A stretch of 8,763 nucleotides of DNA from Nostocaceae cyanobacterium CSSed10_463m (GCA_003556955.1 PWQB01000709.1:1-8763), one strand, 5' to 3'; numbered from the stretch's first letter, positions 1 through 6,389 are shown. Translations and numbers: made by a program. The notes: a model not told the origin generated them from the sequence alone.

Positions 1-17
1 TGCAAATTTAATTTTTA

Positions 18-57
18 ACGCAAAGGGGCGCGGAGGTAAGCGCGAAGGTACGCGGAG
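18..57. repeat. Degenerate GC-rich short tandem repeat (cyanobacterial type)
   Basis: About four imperfect units of the form CGC(A/G)(A/G)AGG follow one another with a period near 10-12 bases. They stand out as G-rich against an AT-rich flank. Runs of ACGCAGAGG-like units are common between genes in Nostoc-type genomes (established knowledge). A shorter relative occurs at 7669-7687. No gene is supported in bases 1-64. Confidence 0.5.
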
Positions 58-64
58 TTGTTAA

Positions 65-93
65 AATCCCGGTGTCTGAGATATACCGGGATT
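65..93 (-). terminator. Hairpin terminator of the secreted-protein gene
   Basis: AATCCCGGT (65-73) and ACCGGGATT (85-93) form a perfect 9-bp stem, extended inward by a G-T and a T-A pair. On the minus strand the stem lies 21 bases past the TAG stop at 115-117 and is followed by TTTTAAC, so it fits a Rho-independent terminator with a short T tract. Confidence 0.6.
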
Positions 94-114
94 CTGGTTG
101 GGTGAAACTAAAAT

Positions 115-1134
115 CTACGCAATCCTAATTATTAATCTTGTTACACAAGCGGTTCTTTTGAGCCAACGGAAAGGATGTCTGGCGTTATTCCAACATCTGA
201 CAAATTCATTGTATATGCTTGTGGCTTGTGAACCTGCCTTCACTACACAAGCTGCCAAACCACTCCAGTTGCCGGCAATGGCGTGACCAATACAGGGGAT
301 TGCTGCGGCTGCATAAGCTGGAGGTATCAACATATTGCTGATACTTTCCATCATCCCAGAAACTGCCATACCAACATGATAGTTAGCTAATGTATTCTCT
401 AGGTTTCCGGGTACAAAGCTTTGGAATTGATCAAATTTATCTTCGAGGAATTTAAGATTGTTTCGAGGTGCTTCCAGAGTAGGGTTAATTTGAGGGGTTT
501 GTAAATTGGGGTTAATTCGAGGGGTTTGTAAATTAGGGTTATTGATTTGTAATTCCAGCGCAGGTTTGAATAATGCTGGTTGTTCTCGCAAATAAATCTG
601 TTTGGCTGGTGGTTCTAGGGAGTCTAATAATTCACGGCGTTCTGGAACTGATAAATTTTGGATAATAGACCGATCAAGTTTGATAGTTCCTACTTTGATT
701 TGTCTTTCAATAGTGTTTGCCCTGGCTCCAATTTTTTCTAACCGGGGCTGATTCGCTTTCTCGGCTTTTTCAAATGTCACTAAATCATTAATACTGCCTT
801 GTTTACCTTCAGTTTTAGCTAAAGTCTCAGCTTCTTTTAAGGCATTATCTAAACCCGCTTTTATGGCTTCTGCATAAGCGAATGCTGTTTTTTCCACTGC
901 TTCGGTATCTGCGAGAGTGACTACCTTTCTAGTTTCTACTTGGTTCAATGCAGTTTCTAGCTGATTTAATCTGGTTGTTGCATTTCTTAACTGTATGGTC
1001 GTGATTTGTGATTGTATTAGTGGAGGTGTTTGGCGGATCTGGGGAATTTGGGCAAAAGCGCTAACACTAACTAAAAAACTCACCAAAATGGCTAAAACTA
1101 TAAATTTCGCTCTTTTTAAATTTCCTAACATCAT
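115..1134 (-). CDS. Secreted coiled-coil-like protein with 9-residue repeats and four cysteines, function unknown
   Basis: I do not recognise this 339-residue protein. Residues 1-28 form a Sec signal peptide: a Lys/Arg-containing start, a hydrophobic stretch, and a likely cut after Ala-Phe-Ala28, so the mature protein should leave the cytoplasm. Residues 45-165 are charged and Glu/Lys/Ala-rich with regular hydrophobics, which suggests helix or coiled coil. Residues 199-225 are three 9-residue repeats (NPNLQTPRI, NPNLQTPQI, NPTLEAPRN). Residues 254-300 are small and hydrophobic. Four cysteines (281, 296, 314, 330) occur only in the C-terminal quarter and could form disulfides. The tail is basic. 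The start is supported by GGAG at 1140-1143, five bases before ATG 1134; ATG 1131 is also possible. It is transcribed divergently from the sigma gene and ends at a hairpin terminator. It contains no HIP1 octamer. Confidence 0.85.
   Translation of the reverse strand: MMLGNLKRAKFIVLAILVSFLVSVSAFAQIPQIRQTPPLIQSQITTIQLRNATTRLNQLETALNQVETRKVVTLADTEAVEKTAFAYAEAIKAGLDNALKEAETLAKTEGKQGSINDLVTFEKAEKANQPRLEKIGARANTIERQIKVGTIKLDRSIIQNLSVPERRELLDSLEPPAKQIYLREQPALFKPALELQINNPNLQTPRINPNLQTPQINPTLEAPRNNLKFLEDKFDQFQSFVPGNLENTLANYHVGMAVSGMMESISNMLIPPAYAAAAIPCIGHAIAGNWSGLAACVVKAGSQATSIYNEFVRCWNNARHPFRWLKRTACVTRLIIRIA
465..545 (-). repeat. Three 27-bp tandem repeats inside the secreted-protein gene
   Basis: Units start at 465, 492 and 519. 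The second and third are nearly identical (both begin GAGGGGTTTGTAAATT) and the first is diverged. The period is a multiple of three, so the repeat is kept as the 9-residue pattern NPxLxxPxx in the protein, probably a flexible linker between the helical part and the cysteine-rich C-terminus. Confidence 0.75.
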
Positions 1135-1185
1135 TTTTTCTCCACAATTTTAGAAACTATTTTTTGATTTATTAACCATTGCATC

Positions 1186-1202
1186 AAAGATTTGTAATCT
1201 TT
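1186..1202. promoter_or_regulatory. Inverted repeat in the divergent intergenic region (possible operator)
   Basis: AAAGATT-TGT-AATCTTT is a perfect 7-bp inverted repeat with a 3-base centre. It lies in the 168-bp gap between two divergent genes, 51 bases before the minus-strand start and 100 bases before the sigma start. It could be an operator serving either promoter. No convincing -35/-10 pair could be placed, and AT-rich sequence makes chance palindromes common. Confidence 0.25.
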
Positions 1203-1302
1203 TGAGTGCAAGGCGAAACAGGAGACTCATCTTGTGTAGTAAAGTTTGTGCAGGCGAATTTTAACGCCCTCACTTTTCCTTTAGGTTCGTCTACTATTTT
1301 TT

Positions 1303-2478
1303 ATGCAACCTCGACACAGCAGCATTGAAATTTTTTCAACTTTCGTGCAGTTTGACGGAGATCGTTTTGGTCATTGGGCGACGGATTCCCGATTGCGTCG
1401 CAGCATCCAAAGTTGTCTTCAACAAATACCAAAAGAGAAAAACGAACATTTTTGGGTATTGTATTGGTATAAGTTTTGGCAAGTTCCTGAAACTAAATTT
1501 TTGGCACAGCAACATCTCACGGCTTACTTACAAGAAGCTTGTTATTGGACTTCTCAAAAAACAGCCGCTAACTTTGTCAGTACTCAGTACAAGCTTTCAG
1601 ATTGCTTTCAAATTGCGATCGCGCAAGTGGATAAAGCTCTCCAAGGTTATAATCCTGATCACAGCAGTACCTTGAAAAACTACGCCAGTATTGTGTTTGC
1701 GAGTGGTATCCGCGAAACTTTGCGCCAACTTCGTGAAGTCGATATCTGTACAGATTGGGGCTTATTGCGAAAAATTTCCCAAAAACGTGTGTTTGAGTCG
1801 CTGCAAAATGCTGGCTTGTCTTCAGAGACGATTAACGCTTATATTCTGGCTTGGCAATGTTTTAAAACTCTCTATGTCCCTACGAAGGCTGCTAAATCTC
1901 GCCAACTGTCTCGACCTGATGCGGAAATTTGGCAAGCGATCGCCACACAATACAACTCACAAAGTAATCAAAATGTCAATCCCCAAACGTTAGAAAAGTG
2001 GTTATTAATTGTAGCTAAAGCTGTCCGCAAATATCTTTATCCCCAACCGGATTCGCTGAATATATCCAAAGGTGGTGATAATTCCGGGGAATTAGTTGAT
2101 AATCTACCAGGGTCAAACCGAGAATCTTTAATCCATGAAATTGTCGCCCAAGAAGAAGCCCAAACCCGTACCTCTCAGCAAGAGGAGATTAATCAAGTTT
2201 TAGCCGATGCGATCGCTCAACTGGAACCGCAAGTCCAAGAGATCCTGCGACTATACTATAATGAACAGCTAAATCAAGACGCAATTGCCAAACAACTAGA
2301 AATTAAGCAATATACAGTTTCACGACGACTGACAAAAGCCAAAGAAAAATTGTTGCGGTCTTTGGCTAATTGGAGTCAAGATATTTTGCATATTTCTGTA
2401 ACAACAGACCTACTGACTAGTATGAGTGCTGTGATTGAGGAATGGTTACACAATTACTACAATGTGTCTCCTGAATAA
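1303..2478 (+). CDS. Sigma-70 family RNA polymerase sigma factor
   Basis: A 391-residue protein that should direct RNA polymerase to a particular promoter set. The clearest evidence is sigma region 4 at about residues 297-356: Leu-rich helix, LEPQVQEILRLYYNEQLNQD, then a helix-turn-helix in which IAKQLEIKQYTVSRRLTKAK is the recognition part. Residues 100-145 resemble region 2: a helix, GYNPDHSSTLKNYAS (compare the F-DP-RG-FSTYA pattern of classical factors), then IRETLRQLR. Residues 1-95 and 170-290 match no domain I know. The protein is longer than ECF factors and its region 2 is divergent, so it is best called an alternative sigma factor of cyanobacterial type. ATG 1303 has no clear Shine-Dalgarno. 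The gene carries three HIP1 sites. The DUF1822 gene starts 97 bases downstream, probably in one operon. Confidence 0.85.
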   Translation: MQPRHSSIEIFSTFVQFDGDRFGHWATDSRLRRSIQSCLQQIPKEKNEHFWVLYWYKFWQVPETKFLAQQHLTAYLQEACYWTSQKTAANFVSTQYKLSDCFQIAIAQVDKALQGYNPDHSSTLKNYASIVFASGIRETLRQLREVDICTDWGLLRKISQKRVFESLQNAGLSSETINAYILAWQCFKTLYVPTKAAKSRQLSRPDAEIWQAIATQYNSQSNQNVNPQTLEKWLLIVAKAVRKYLYPQPDSLNISKGGDNSGELVDNLPGSNRESLIHEIVAQEEAQTRTSQQEEINQVLADAIAQLEPQVQEILRLYYNEQLNQDAIAKQLEIKQYTVSRRLTKAKEKLLRSLANWSQDILHISVTTDLLTSMSAVIEEWLHNYYNVSPE

Positions 2479-2488
2479 CTTATGTTAA

Positions 2489-2508
2489 AACAGATGGTCA
2501 CGTCTGTT
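2489..2508 (+). other. Small hairpin between the sigma and DUF1822 genes
   Basis: AACAGA (2489-2494) pairs with TCTGTT (2503-2508), with a possible T-G pair inside. It lies 10 bases after the sigma stop. No T tract follows, so it is unlikely to terminate transcription; it may mark an mRNA end or a processing point between the two coding regions. Confidence 0.3.
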
Positions 2509-2575
2509 GTACCGGGGAAGAGAAGATTTCCCTAATGGACTCAAAAAAAGCCGAAGATTCTCCGGAGAAAACCCC

Positions 2576-3745
2576 ATGACTACAAATACCCCCATTTTAA
2601 GTTTTGCTTCAACAGACCTGATTTTGGAAATTCCCACCACTGTCAAACATCAAGTTGAACTTCACAGTCAATCTTTCGCTGATTCTACAAGTTATCAAGC
2701 CTATCTCAACGAACTTTGTCTGGGCGCTGTCTTACCTTGGTTACAAGAAGATTTTACACCCCAAGCCAAAGTATGGCCTGATGCTGCGGCTTTACCCAGT
2801 TTTTGGGAATTAGTCAATGGTACGGCTATTACTGTGGACGCAACTAGATTTATTTTAGTTCCCAGTGAAAATATTGATAGTAGTGAATTGCGTGTACCGC
2901 AAGAATGGGTGGATTTACCAAGCTGGGTGGGGGATTATTATTTAGCAGTGCAAGTAGAACCGGATGAAGGCTATGTCAGAGTTTGGGGTTATTGTACCCA
3001 TGCACAACTGAAAACTAAAGGTAATTATTACCCAGGCGATCGCACTTATGCCTTGAATGAAGCTGATATAATTACTGATATAAATATATTAAATGTGGCG
3101 CAAGAATTTTGTGCAGATGAAGCCAAACGGGTTTCCACTGTAGATATACCAACTCTACCACAAACACAAGCCGAAAATTTAATTACCCGCCTGGGAAATC
3201 CTGAAATCATTACCCCTCGTTTAGCCGTACCTTTTCCATTGTGGGGAGGACTAATTGGACATGGAGGTTGGCGACAACGTTTATATGAACAACGTTTAGG
3301 ACTACCAGAACAACGGTCAGTTGTGCAATGGTTACAAAGTGGTGTGACTCAAATCGCCGCAGCAACAGGCTGGGGAAAATTAAATCTGCAATTGAGTGCA
3401 GCCGGGGCGCGAAGTGTAGAAGAAAGACAACCAGAAGTCAGTTTATCACGGCAACTGGCGATCGCGGGTCAATTATACGAACTGCTAATTACACCCCAAG
3501 GACAACCAAACACCCGACATTGGCGCTTTGAATTACGTAACGCCACCATAGGCGCAGCGATTCCCGGCGGTTTTAAACTCAGACTCCTCACCGAAGACTT
3601 ACAACCATTTCCCAACAATGAAGATATAGCCCCCACCGCAGTCGAAAAACTGTATATAGAAGTTGCCTTAGAACCAGGAGAAGGTATAGTCTGGGAAGTA
3701 GAACCCCTTCCCGAAAACTATGATCGAGAAATTCTCAAATTCTGA
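2576..3745 (+). CDS. DUF1822 family protein
   Basis: This 389-residue protein matches from memory the cyanobacterial DUF1822 family, whose biochemical function is unknown. Family-like blocks are YQAYLNELCLGAVLPWL (40-56), FWELVNGTAI (76-85), and the stretch from about 105 to 160, which includes LPSWVGDYYLAVQVEPDEG and YYPGDRTYAL. There is no signal peptide or membrane segment, so it should be cytosolic. The frame is open from 2507, but ATG 2576 is preferred: GGAG at 2564-2567 lies eight bases upstream and the family-like sequence begins after it. That ribosome site sits inside a perfect 12-bp palindrome (TTCTCCGGAGAA, 2558-2569). The gene follows a sigma factor, an association I recall in other cyanobacteria, which suggests a partner or modulator role (inference). 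It has two HIP1 sites. Confidence 0.85.
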   Translation: MTTNTPILSFASTDLILEIPTTVKHQVELHSQSFADSTSYQAYLNELCLGAVLPWLQEDFTPQAKVWPDAAALPSFWELVNGTAITVDATRFILVPSENIDSSELRVPQEWVDLPSWVGDYYLAVQVEPDEGYVRVWGYCTHAQLKTKGNYYPGDRTYALNEADIITDINILNVAQEFCADEAKRVSTVDIPTLPQTQAENLITRLGNPEIITPRLAVPFPLWGGLIGHGGWRQRLYEQRLGLPEQRSVVQWLQSGVTQIAAATGWGKLNLQLSAAGARSVEERQPEVSLSRQLAIAGQLYELLITPQGQPNTRHWRFELRNATIGAAIPGGFKLRLLTEDLQPFPNNEDIAPTAVEKLYIEVALEPGEGIVWEVEPLPENYDREILKF

Positions 3746-3792
3746 AGAAGACTGAAAACATTGATTTATCTCAAATTTCTCAAAAATCTATT

Positions 3793-3848
3793 ACAACATT
3801 TTAGCCTTGCCACGCCAGTAGTGGATTGACAAGCTTAAAATAGTGCAT
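3793..3848. repeat. MITE-like palindromic repeat, copy 1
   Basis: The ends form an imperfect inverted repeat: ACATTTTAGCCTTGCCA on the left, and TGACAAGCTTAAAATAGTGCA on the right, whose complement reads TGCACTATTTTAAGCTTGTCA. The left 24 bases (3794-3817) recur exactly at 3926-3949. It has no coding capacity. This resembles a small non-autonomous dispersed element seen many times in Nostoc-type genomes (from memory). It lies after the DUF1822 stop, where no other clear terminator is visible. Confidence 0.6.
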
Positions 3849-3860
3849 AAGCATAAATAT

Positions 3861-3911
3861 TGTGGGGTGGGCTTCTAGCCCGCCCAGAACAGGCAAGATG
3901 CCTGTTCCACA
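3861..3911. repeat. Y-shaped dispersed repeat (three-stem palindromic element)
   Basis: An outer stem TGTG (3861-3864)/CACA (3908-3911) encloses two hairpins. One has 8 bp with a G-T pair (3865-3872 with 3878-3885). The other is a perfect 7 bp, AACAGGC (3888-3894)/GCCTGTT (3900-3906). Both have 5-base loops. AAATAT occurs just outside on both sides (3855-3860 and 3916-3921), as a target duplication would. The GGTGGGC...GGCAAGATGCC... sequence type is a familiar cyanobacterial dispersed repeat (from memory). Confidence 0.6.
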
Positions 3912-3925
3912 AGAGAAATATAATG

Positions 3926-3985
3926 CAACATTTTAGCCTTGCCACGCCACTACGTGTTTGTCAGCGCCAAGCGCAGGCTACGCCA
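3926..3985. repeat. MITE-like repeat, copy 2, hybrid with a GCGCCAAGCGCAGGCTACGCC-type repeat
   Basis: The first 24 bases are identical to the left end of copy 1. The sequence then diverges and ends in GCGCCAAGCGCAGGCTACGC (3964-3983), another GC-rich motif widespread in Nostoc-type genomes (from memory). The right inverted end of copy 1 is missing, so this is a partial or chimeric copy. It ends 32 bases before the oxidoreductase start and probably sits within its upstream region. Confidence 0.5.
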
Positions 3986-4017
3986 ACAATAATCAAATAG
4001 TAGTCCTATATTAATTT

Positions 4018-5163
4018 ATGCCTTCCGAAATCCCCACAAATCAAAATAAAATTGGTGTAGCAATTCTTGGCACAGGATTTGGGCAAAAAGTCCATATTCC
4101 TGGATTTAAATCCCATCATCGCACCGAAATAGTTGCCATTTATCATCGAGATATTAATAAAGCCAAAGCCATCGCCGAGACTCATAATATCCCTCACGCC
4201 TGTGACACAATAGCCGATATTTTGGCATTACCAGAAGTGCAAGCCGTGAGTATAGCCACACCACCATTTCTGCACTACGAAATGGCTAAACAAGTGCTGC
4301 AAGCCGGCAAACATTTATTATTAGAAAAACCCACAACTTTAAATGTATTTGAAGCCAAAGAATTATATCAATTAGCCCAAGCCAAAGGCGTAACAGCTAC
4401 AGTAGACTTTGAATTTCGCTTTGTTCCAGGATGGCAATTATTTGCAGAATTATTAGCAAAAGACTATGTAGGAAACAAACGCTTAATTAAAATTGATTGG
4501 TTAGGTTCCTCCCGCGCCGATACATCCCGCCCTTGGAATTGGTATTCTTCCCAAGATAAAGGAGGCGGTGCATTAGGTTCTTTAGGTTCCCACGCCTTCG
4601 ATTATATATCCTGGCTATTTGGGTCAGTCAGCAGACTAAACGCCCACCTGAGTACCGCCATTCCCGCACGAGTTGACCCAGCTAACGGAGAATTAAAGCC
4701 AGTCACGACAGATGATACCTGTCTGCTATCTCTGGAATTAGCTGATGGCACACCTTGTCAAGTTACTATCAGTGCAGTAGTTCACGCATCCAGAACACAT
4801 TGGGTAGAAGTGTATGGCGATCGCGGTACTCTAGTATTAGGTAGTGAAAATCAAAAAGACTATATACATGGATTTCGGGTTTGGGGTTCCCAACCTGGTC
4901 AACCTCTCCAAGAAATTGAAATTCCCAGTCGCTTAGTTTTTCCCCAACATCACACCGACGGACGCATTTCGGCATTTACCCGTGTAGTAGACCAATGGGT
5001 ATTAGGAATTGAACGCCAACAACAAATAATTCCATCCTTGCGAGAAGGCGTTTATTCCCAACTATTAATGGATTTAGCTCATAAATCTCATAAAACATCA
5101 AATTGGATCGATGTACCCAATCTGGAAGTATTCCTAACGGATAATTATCAGAACATCATATAG
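4018..5163 (+). CDS. Gfo/Idh/MocA family NAD(P)-dependent oxidoreductase
   Basis: A 381-residue cytosolic dehydrogenase of the glucose-fructose oxidoreductase/inositol dehydrogenase family; the length is normal for the group. Residues 11-105 are the Rossmann nucleotide-binding domain: GTGFGQ (18-23) contacts the cofactor pyrophosphate, SIATPP is at 78-83, and EKP (103-105) carries the family lysine. Residues 130 onward form the sheet-rich substrate domain, with GGGALGSLGSHAFD at 182-195. In that block many relatives have Asp where Ser188 stands (GGG-L-D-G-H); His192 and Asp195 are kept. The substrate, probably a sugar or cyclitol derivative, cannot be read from the sequence. ATG 4018 lacks a clear Shine-Dalgarno, but the Rossmann strand begins soon after it. 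It carries one HIP1 site. A repeat cluster separates it from the DUF1822 gene, so it probably has its own promoter. Confidence 0.9.
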   Translation: MPSEIPTNQNKIGVAILGTGFGQKVHIPGFKSHHRTEIVAIYHRDINKAKAIAETHNIPHACDTIADILALPEVQAVSIATPPFLHYEMAKQVLQAGKHLLLEKPTTLNVFEAKELYQLAQAKGVTATVDFEFRFVPGWQLFAELLAKDYVGNKRLIKIDWLGSSRADTSRPWNWYSSQDKGGGALGSLGSHAFDYISWLFGSVSRLNAHLSTAIPARVDPANGELKPVTTDDTCLLSLELADGTPCQVTISAVVHASRTHWVEVYGDRGTLVLGSENQKDYIHGFRVWGSQPGQPLQEIEIPSRLVFPQHHTDGRISAFTRVVDQWVLGIERQQQIIPSLREGVYSQLLMDLAHKSHKTSNWIDVPNLEVFLTDNYQNII

Positions 5164-5171
5164 CAGATCAA

Positions 5172-5200
5172 ATCCCCAACTTCTTCAAGAAGTCGGGGAT
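5172..5200. terminator. Palindromic terminator between convergent genes
   Basis: ATCCCC (5172-5177) pairs with GGGGAT (5195-5200). After one A-C mismatch the stem continues with ACTTC (5179-5183)/GAAGT (5189-5193). It starts 8 bases after the oxidoreductase stop and lies 19 bases beyond the stop of the last peptide gene on the other strand. It can fold from either strand, so it may end both transcripts. The T tracts are poor. The AATCCCC-ACTTCTT type hairpin is common in Nostoc-type genomes (from memory). Confidence 0.6.
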
Positions 5201-5219
5201 CTTTGGGTTTGTAACTTAT

Positions 5220-5474
5220 TTAGTATCCATAGCTGAATGACTTAGCGAGGACAGTTACATGACCAATGGCATAACTGAATACAAACGCCTCAGCCAACTT
5301 AGTTAGTGTAGACATATCGCTAACATGGGTTTGGCGACCGTAACCGCGACCGTAACCGGAAGTGCTACCACCAGAGATAGCATCTACATCTTTCAATTCA
5401 TTCAAGAAACTTTCAGAATCTTGAAATAATTCCACACCAGCGTTATTTAGTTCAGAAAGAGTGATGTTAGCCAT
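5220..5474 (-). CDS. Double-glycine-leader bacteriocin-like precursor peptide, copy 1 (last in array)
   Basis: An 84-residue precursor, the last and longest of four tandem paralogs. Residues 1-36 form a leader ending FLNELKDVDAISGG, which fits the double-glycine signal cut by C39-peptidase ABC exporters (established for bacteriocins). The predicted core is 48 residues. Residues 37-50 contain two GYGR units (40-47), encoded by two exact 12-bp repeats. From Val51 the 34-residue tail is shared with the other copies, including a hydrophobic AEAFVFSYAIGHVTVLAK helix (61-78) and a final SFSYGY. It is the most diverged copy: Val14 instead of Ala, and Phe66 where the others have Ile. GAGGAG lies well placed before ATG 5474. 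The group may be what public annotation calls CTB family bacteriocin (from memory, unverified). Antibacterial activity is inferred only from the leader type. Confidence 0.85.
   Translation of the reverse strand: MANITLSELNNAGVELFQDSESFLNELKDVDAISGGSTSGYGRGYGRQTHVSDMSTLTKLAEAFVFSYAIGHVTVLAKSFSYGY
5335..5358 (-). repeat. Two exact 12-bp repeats in the variable core of copy 1
   Basis: CGACCGTAACCG occurs twice head to tail (5335-5346 and 5347-5358). On the coding strand each unit gives Gly-Tyr-Gly-Arg, and each is itself two related hexamers. It lies four codons after the predicted Gly-Gly cleavage site and accounts for most of the extra length of this copy. Confidence 0.85.
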
Positions 5475-5530
5475 AATATTTGCTCCTCAAGCATTTGTGA
5501 ACAGAATTAATTTTCAACTTGATTAGCTAT

Positions 5531-5561
5531 CAAGGATGAGTTGTAGTTAGTCTCATCCCTG
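5531..5561 (-). other. Intercistronic hairpin between peptide copies 2 and 1
   Basis: CAAGGATGAG (5531-5540) pairs with CTCATCCCTG (5552-5561), with one A-C mismatch. It matches in position, though not fully in sequence, the hairpins at 5889-5923 and 6283-6317. No T tract follows on the minus strand, so a role in RNA stability, processing or partial attenuation is more likely than full termination (inference). Confidence 0.5.
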
Positions 5562-5595
5562 AATAGCGCTCAATTAAATGAAGCGATTCAAGCCA

Positions 5596-5838
5596 TTAGT
5601 ATCCATAGCTGAATGACTTAGCTAGGACAGTCACATGACCAATGGCATAACTGATCACAAACGCCTCAGCCAACTTAGTTAGTGCAGACATATCGCTAAC
5701 ATGGGTTTGATAACCGTAACCGTAAGTTCTACCACCGGAGATAGCATCTACATCTTTCAATTCATTCAAGAAACTTTCAGAATCTTGAAACAATTCAGCA
5801 CCAGCATTGTTTAGTTCAGAAAGAGTGATGTTAGCCAT
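5596..5838 (-). CDS. Double-glycine-leader bacteriocin-like precursor peptide, copy 2
   Basis: An 80-residue precursor, third in transcription order. The 36-residue leader is identical to those of copies 3 and 4 and ends ISGG. The predicted core has 44 residues. It begins RTYGYGYQTH (37-46), with two Gly-Tyr units after the cleavage site, and then joins the common 34-residue tail from Val47, with Ala52 at the one variable tail position near its start. The first core residue is Arg, where the other three copies have Ser. GAGGAG precedes ATG 5838. There are no cysteines, so disulfides or lanthionine bridges are excluded in all four cores; any modification would have to use other residues. Confidence 0.85.
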   Translation of the reverse strand: MANITLSELNNAGAELFQDSESFLNELKDVDAISGGRTYGYGYQTHVSDMSALTKLAEAFVISYAIGHVTVLAKSFSYGY

Positions 5839-5888
5839 GATATTTGCTCCTCAAGCATTTGTAATGATAGTTTTCAAGTTGATTTGCT

Positions 5889-5923
5889 TTCAGGGATAAT
5901 TATGAGTAAATCTCATCCCTGAA
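5889..5923 (-). other. Intercistronic hairpin between peptide copies 3 and 2
   Basis: TTCAGGGAT (5889-5897) and ATCCCTGAA (5915-5923) form a perfect 9-bp stem around a 17-base loop. The surrounding spacer is almost identical to the one between copies 4 and 3. There is no T tract on the minus strand. Confidence 0.55.
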
Positions 5924-5930
5924 TAGCTAT

Positions 5931-5973
5931 CTAGTACAGCATTAAATCAATTGATTTATCTGCAAAATACTAG
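5931..5973. repeat. 43-bp palindromic element, spacer copy A
   Basis: Outer arms CTAGTA/TACTAG, inner GCA/TGC, and a perfect 16-bp centre TAAATCAATTGATTTA (5943-5958). The same element lies at 6325-6367. The corresponding point of the spacer between copies 2 and 1 lacks it, while flanking sequence (GAATAGC and TTAAATGAAGCG) is retained, so this is a discrete insertion or deletion. Confidence 0.6.
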
Positions 5974-5995
5974 TTAAATGAAGCGATTACAGCTA

Positions 5996-6232
5996 TTAGT
6001 ATCCATAGCTGAATGACTTAGCTAGGACAGTCACATGACCAATGGCATAACTGATCACAAACGCCTCAGCCAACTTTGTCAATGTGGACATATCGCTGAC
6101 GTAGGTTTGATAACCGTAAGTGCTACCACCGGAGATAGCATCTACATCTTTCAATTCATTCAAGAAACTTTCAGAATCTTGAAATAATTCAGCACCAGCA
6201 TTATTTAGTTCAGAAAGAGTGATGTTAGCCAT
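5996..6232 (-). CDS. Double-glycine-leader bacteriocin-like precursor peptide, copy 3
   Basis: A 78-residue precursor, second in transcription order. It has the identical 36-residue Gly-Gly leader, then a 42-residue core beginning STYGYQTY (37-44) with a single Gly-Tyr unit, then the common tail from Val45. ATG 6232 is chosen by alignment with its three siblings. An in-frame TTG at 6271 would add 13 residues but has no support in the paralogs. The ribosome site differs: the siblings have TTGAGGAGC here, whereas this copy has TGGAAGACC, through three substitutions. Translation may therefore be weaker. The same changes remove the in-frame TGA that closes the upstream frame in copy 2. Confidence 0.85.
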   Translation of the reverse strand: MANITLSELNNAGAELFQDSESFLNELKDVDAISGGSTYGYQTYVSDMSTLTKLAEAFVISYAIGHVTVLAKSFSYGY

Positions 6233-6282
6233 AATATTTGGTCTTCCAGCATTTGTGACGATAGTTTTCAAGTTGATTTGCT

Positions 6283-6317
6283 TTCAGGGATAATTATGAG
6301 TAAATCTCATCCCTGAA
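6283..6317 (-). other. Intercistronic hairpin between peptide copies 4 and 3
   Basis: TTCAGGGAT (6283-6291) and ATCCCTGAA (6309-6317) form a perfect 9-bp stem with the same loop as at 5889-5923. It lies between the first and second genes of the array, where partial termination or RNA cleavage would set their relative output (inference). Confidence 0.55.
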
Positions 6318-6324
6318 TAGCTAT

Positions 6325-6367
6325 CTAGTACAGCATTAAATCAATTGATTTATCTGCAAAGTACTAG
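6325..6367. repeat. 43-bp palindromic element, spacer copy B
   Basis: Outer arms CTAGTAC/GTACTAG pair over 7 bp, better than in spacer copy A. The 16-bp centre TAAATCAATTGATTTA (6337-6352) is the same. It could be an operator, a fold in the mRNA, or a tiny mobile palindrome. Confidence 0.6.
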
Positions 6368-6389
6368 TTAAATGAAGCGATGAAAGTCA

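Noticed and set aside
98..286. 62-codon plus-strand frame at the left end
   Set aside because: It lies almost entirely opposite the secreted-protein gene, which has a signal peptide and a ribosome site; the plus frame is a shadow.
2507..2575. N-terminal extension of the DUF1822 protein
   Set aside because: The upstream start has no ribosome site and adds 23 residues unlike the family; ATG 2576 has GGAG at good spacing.
3746..4017. Possible insertion sequence between DUF1822 and the oxidoreductase
   Set aside because: There is no transposase frame; only short palindromic repeats without coding capacity are present.
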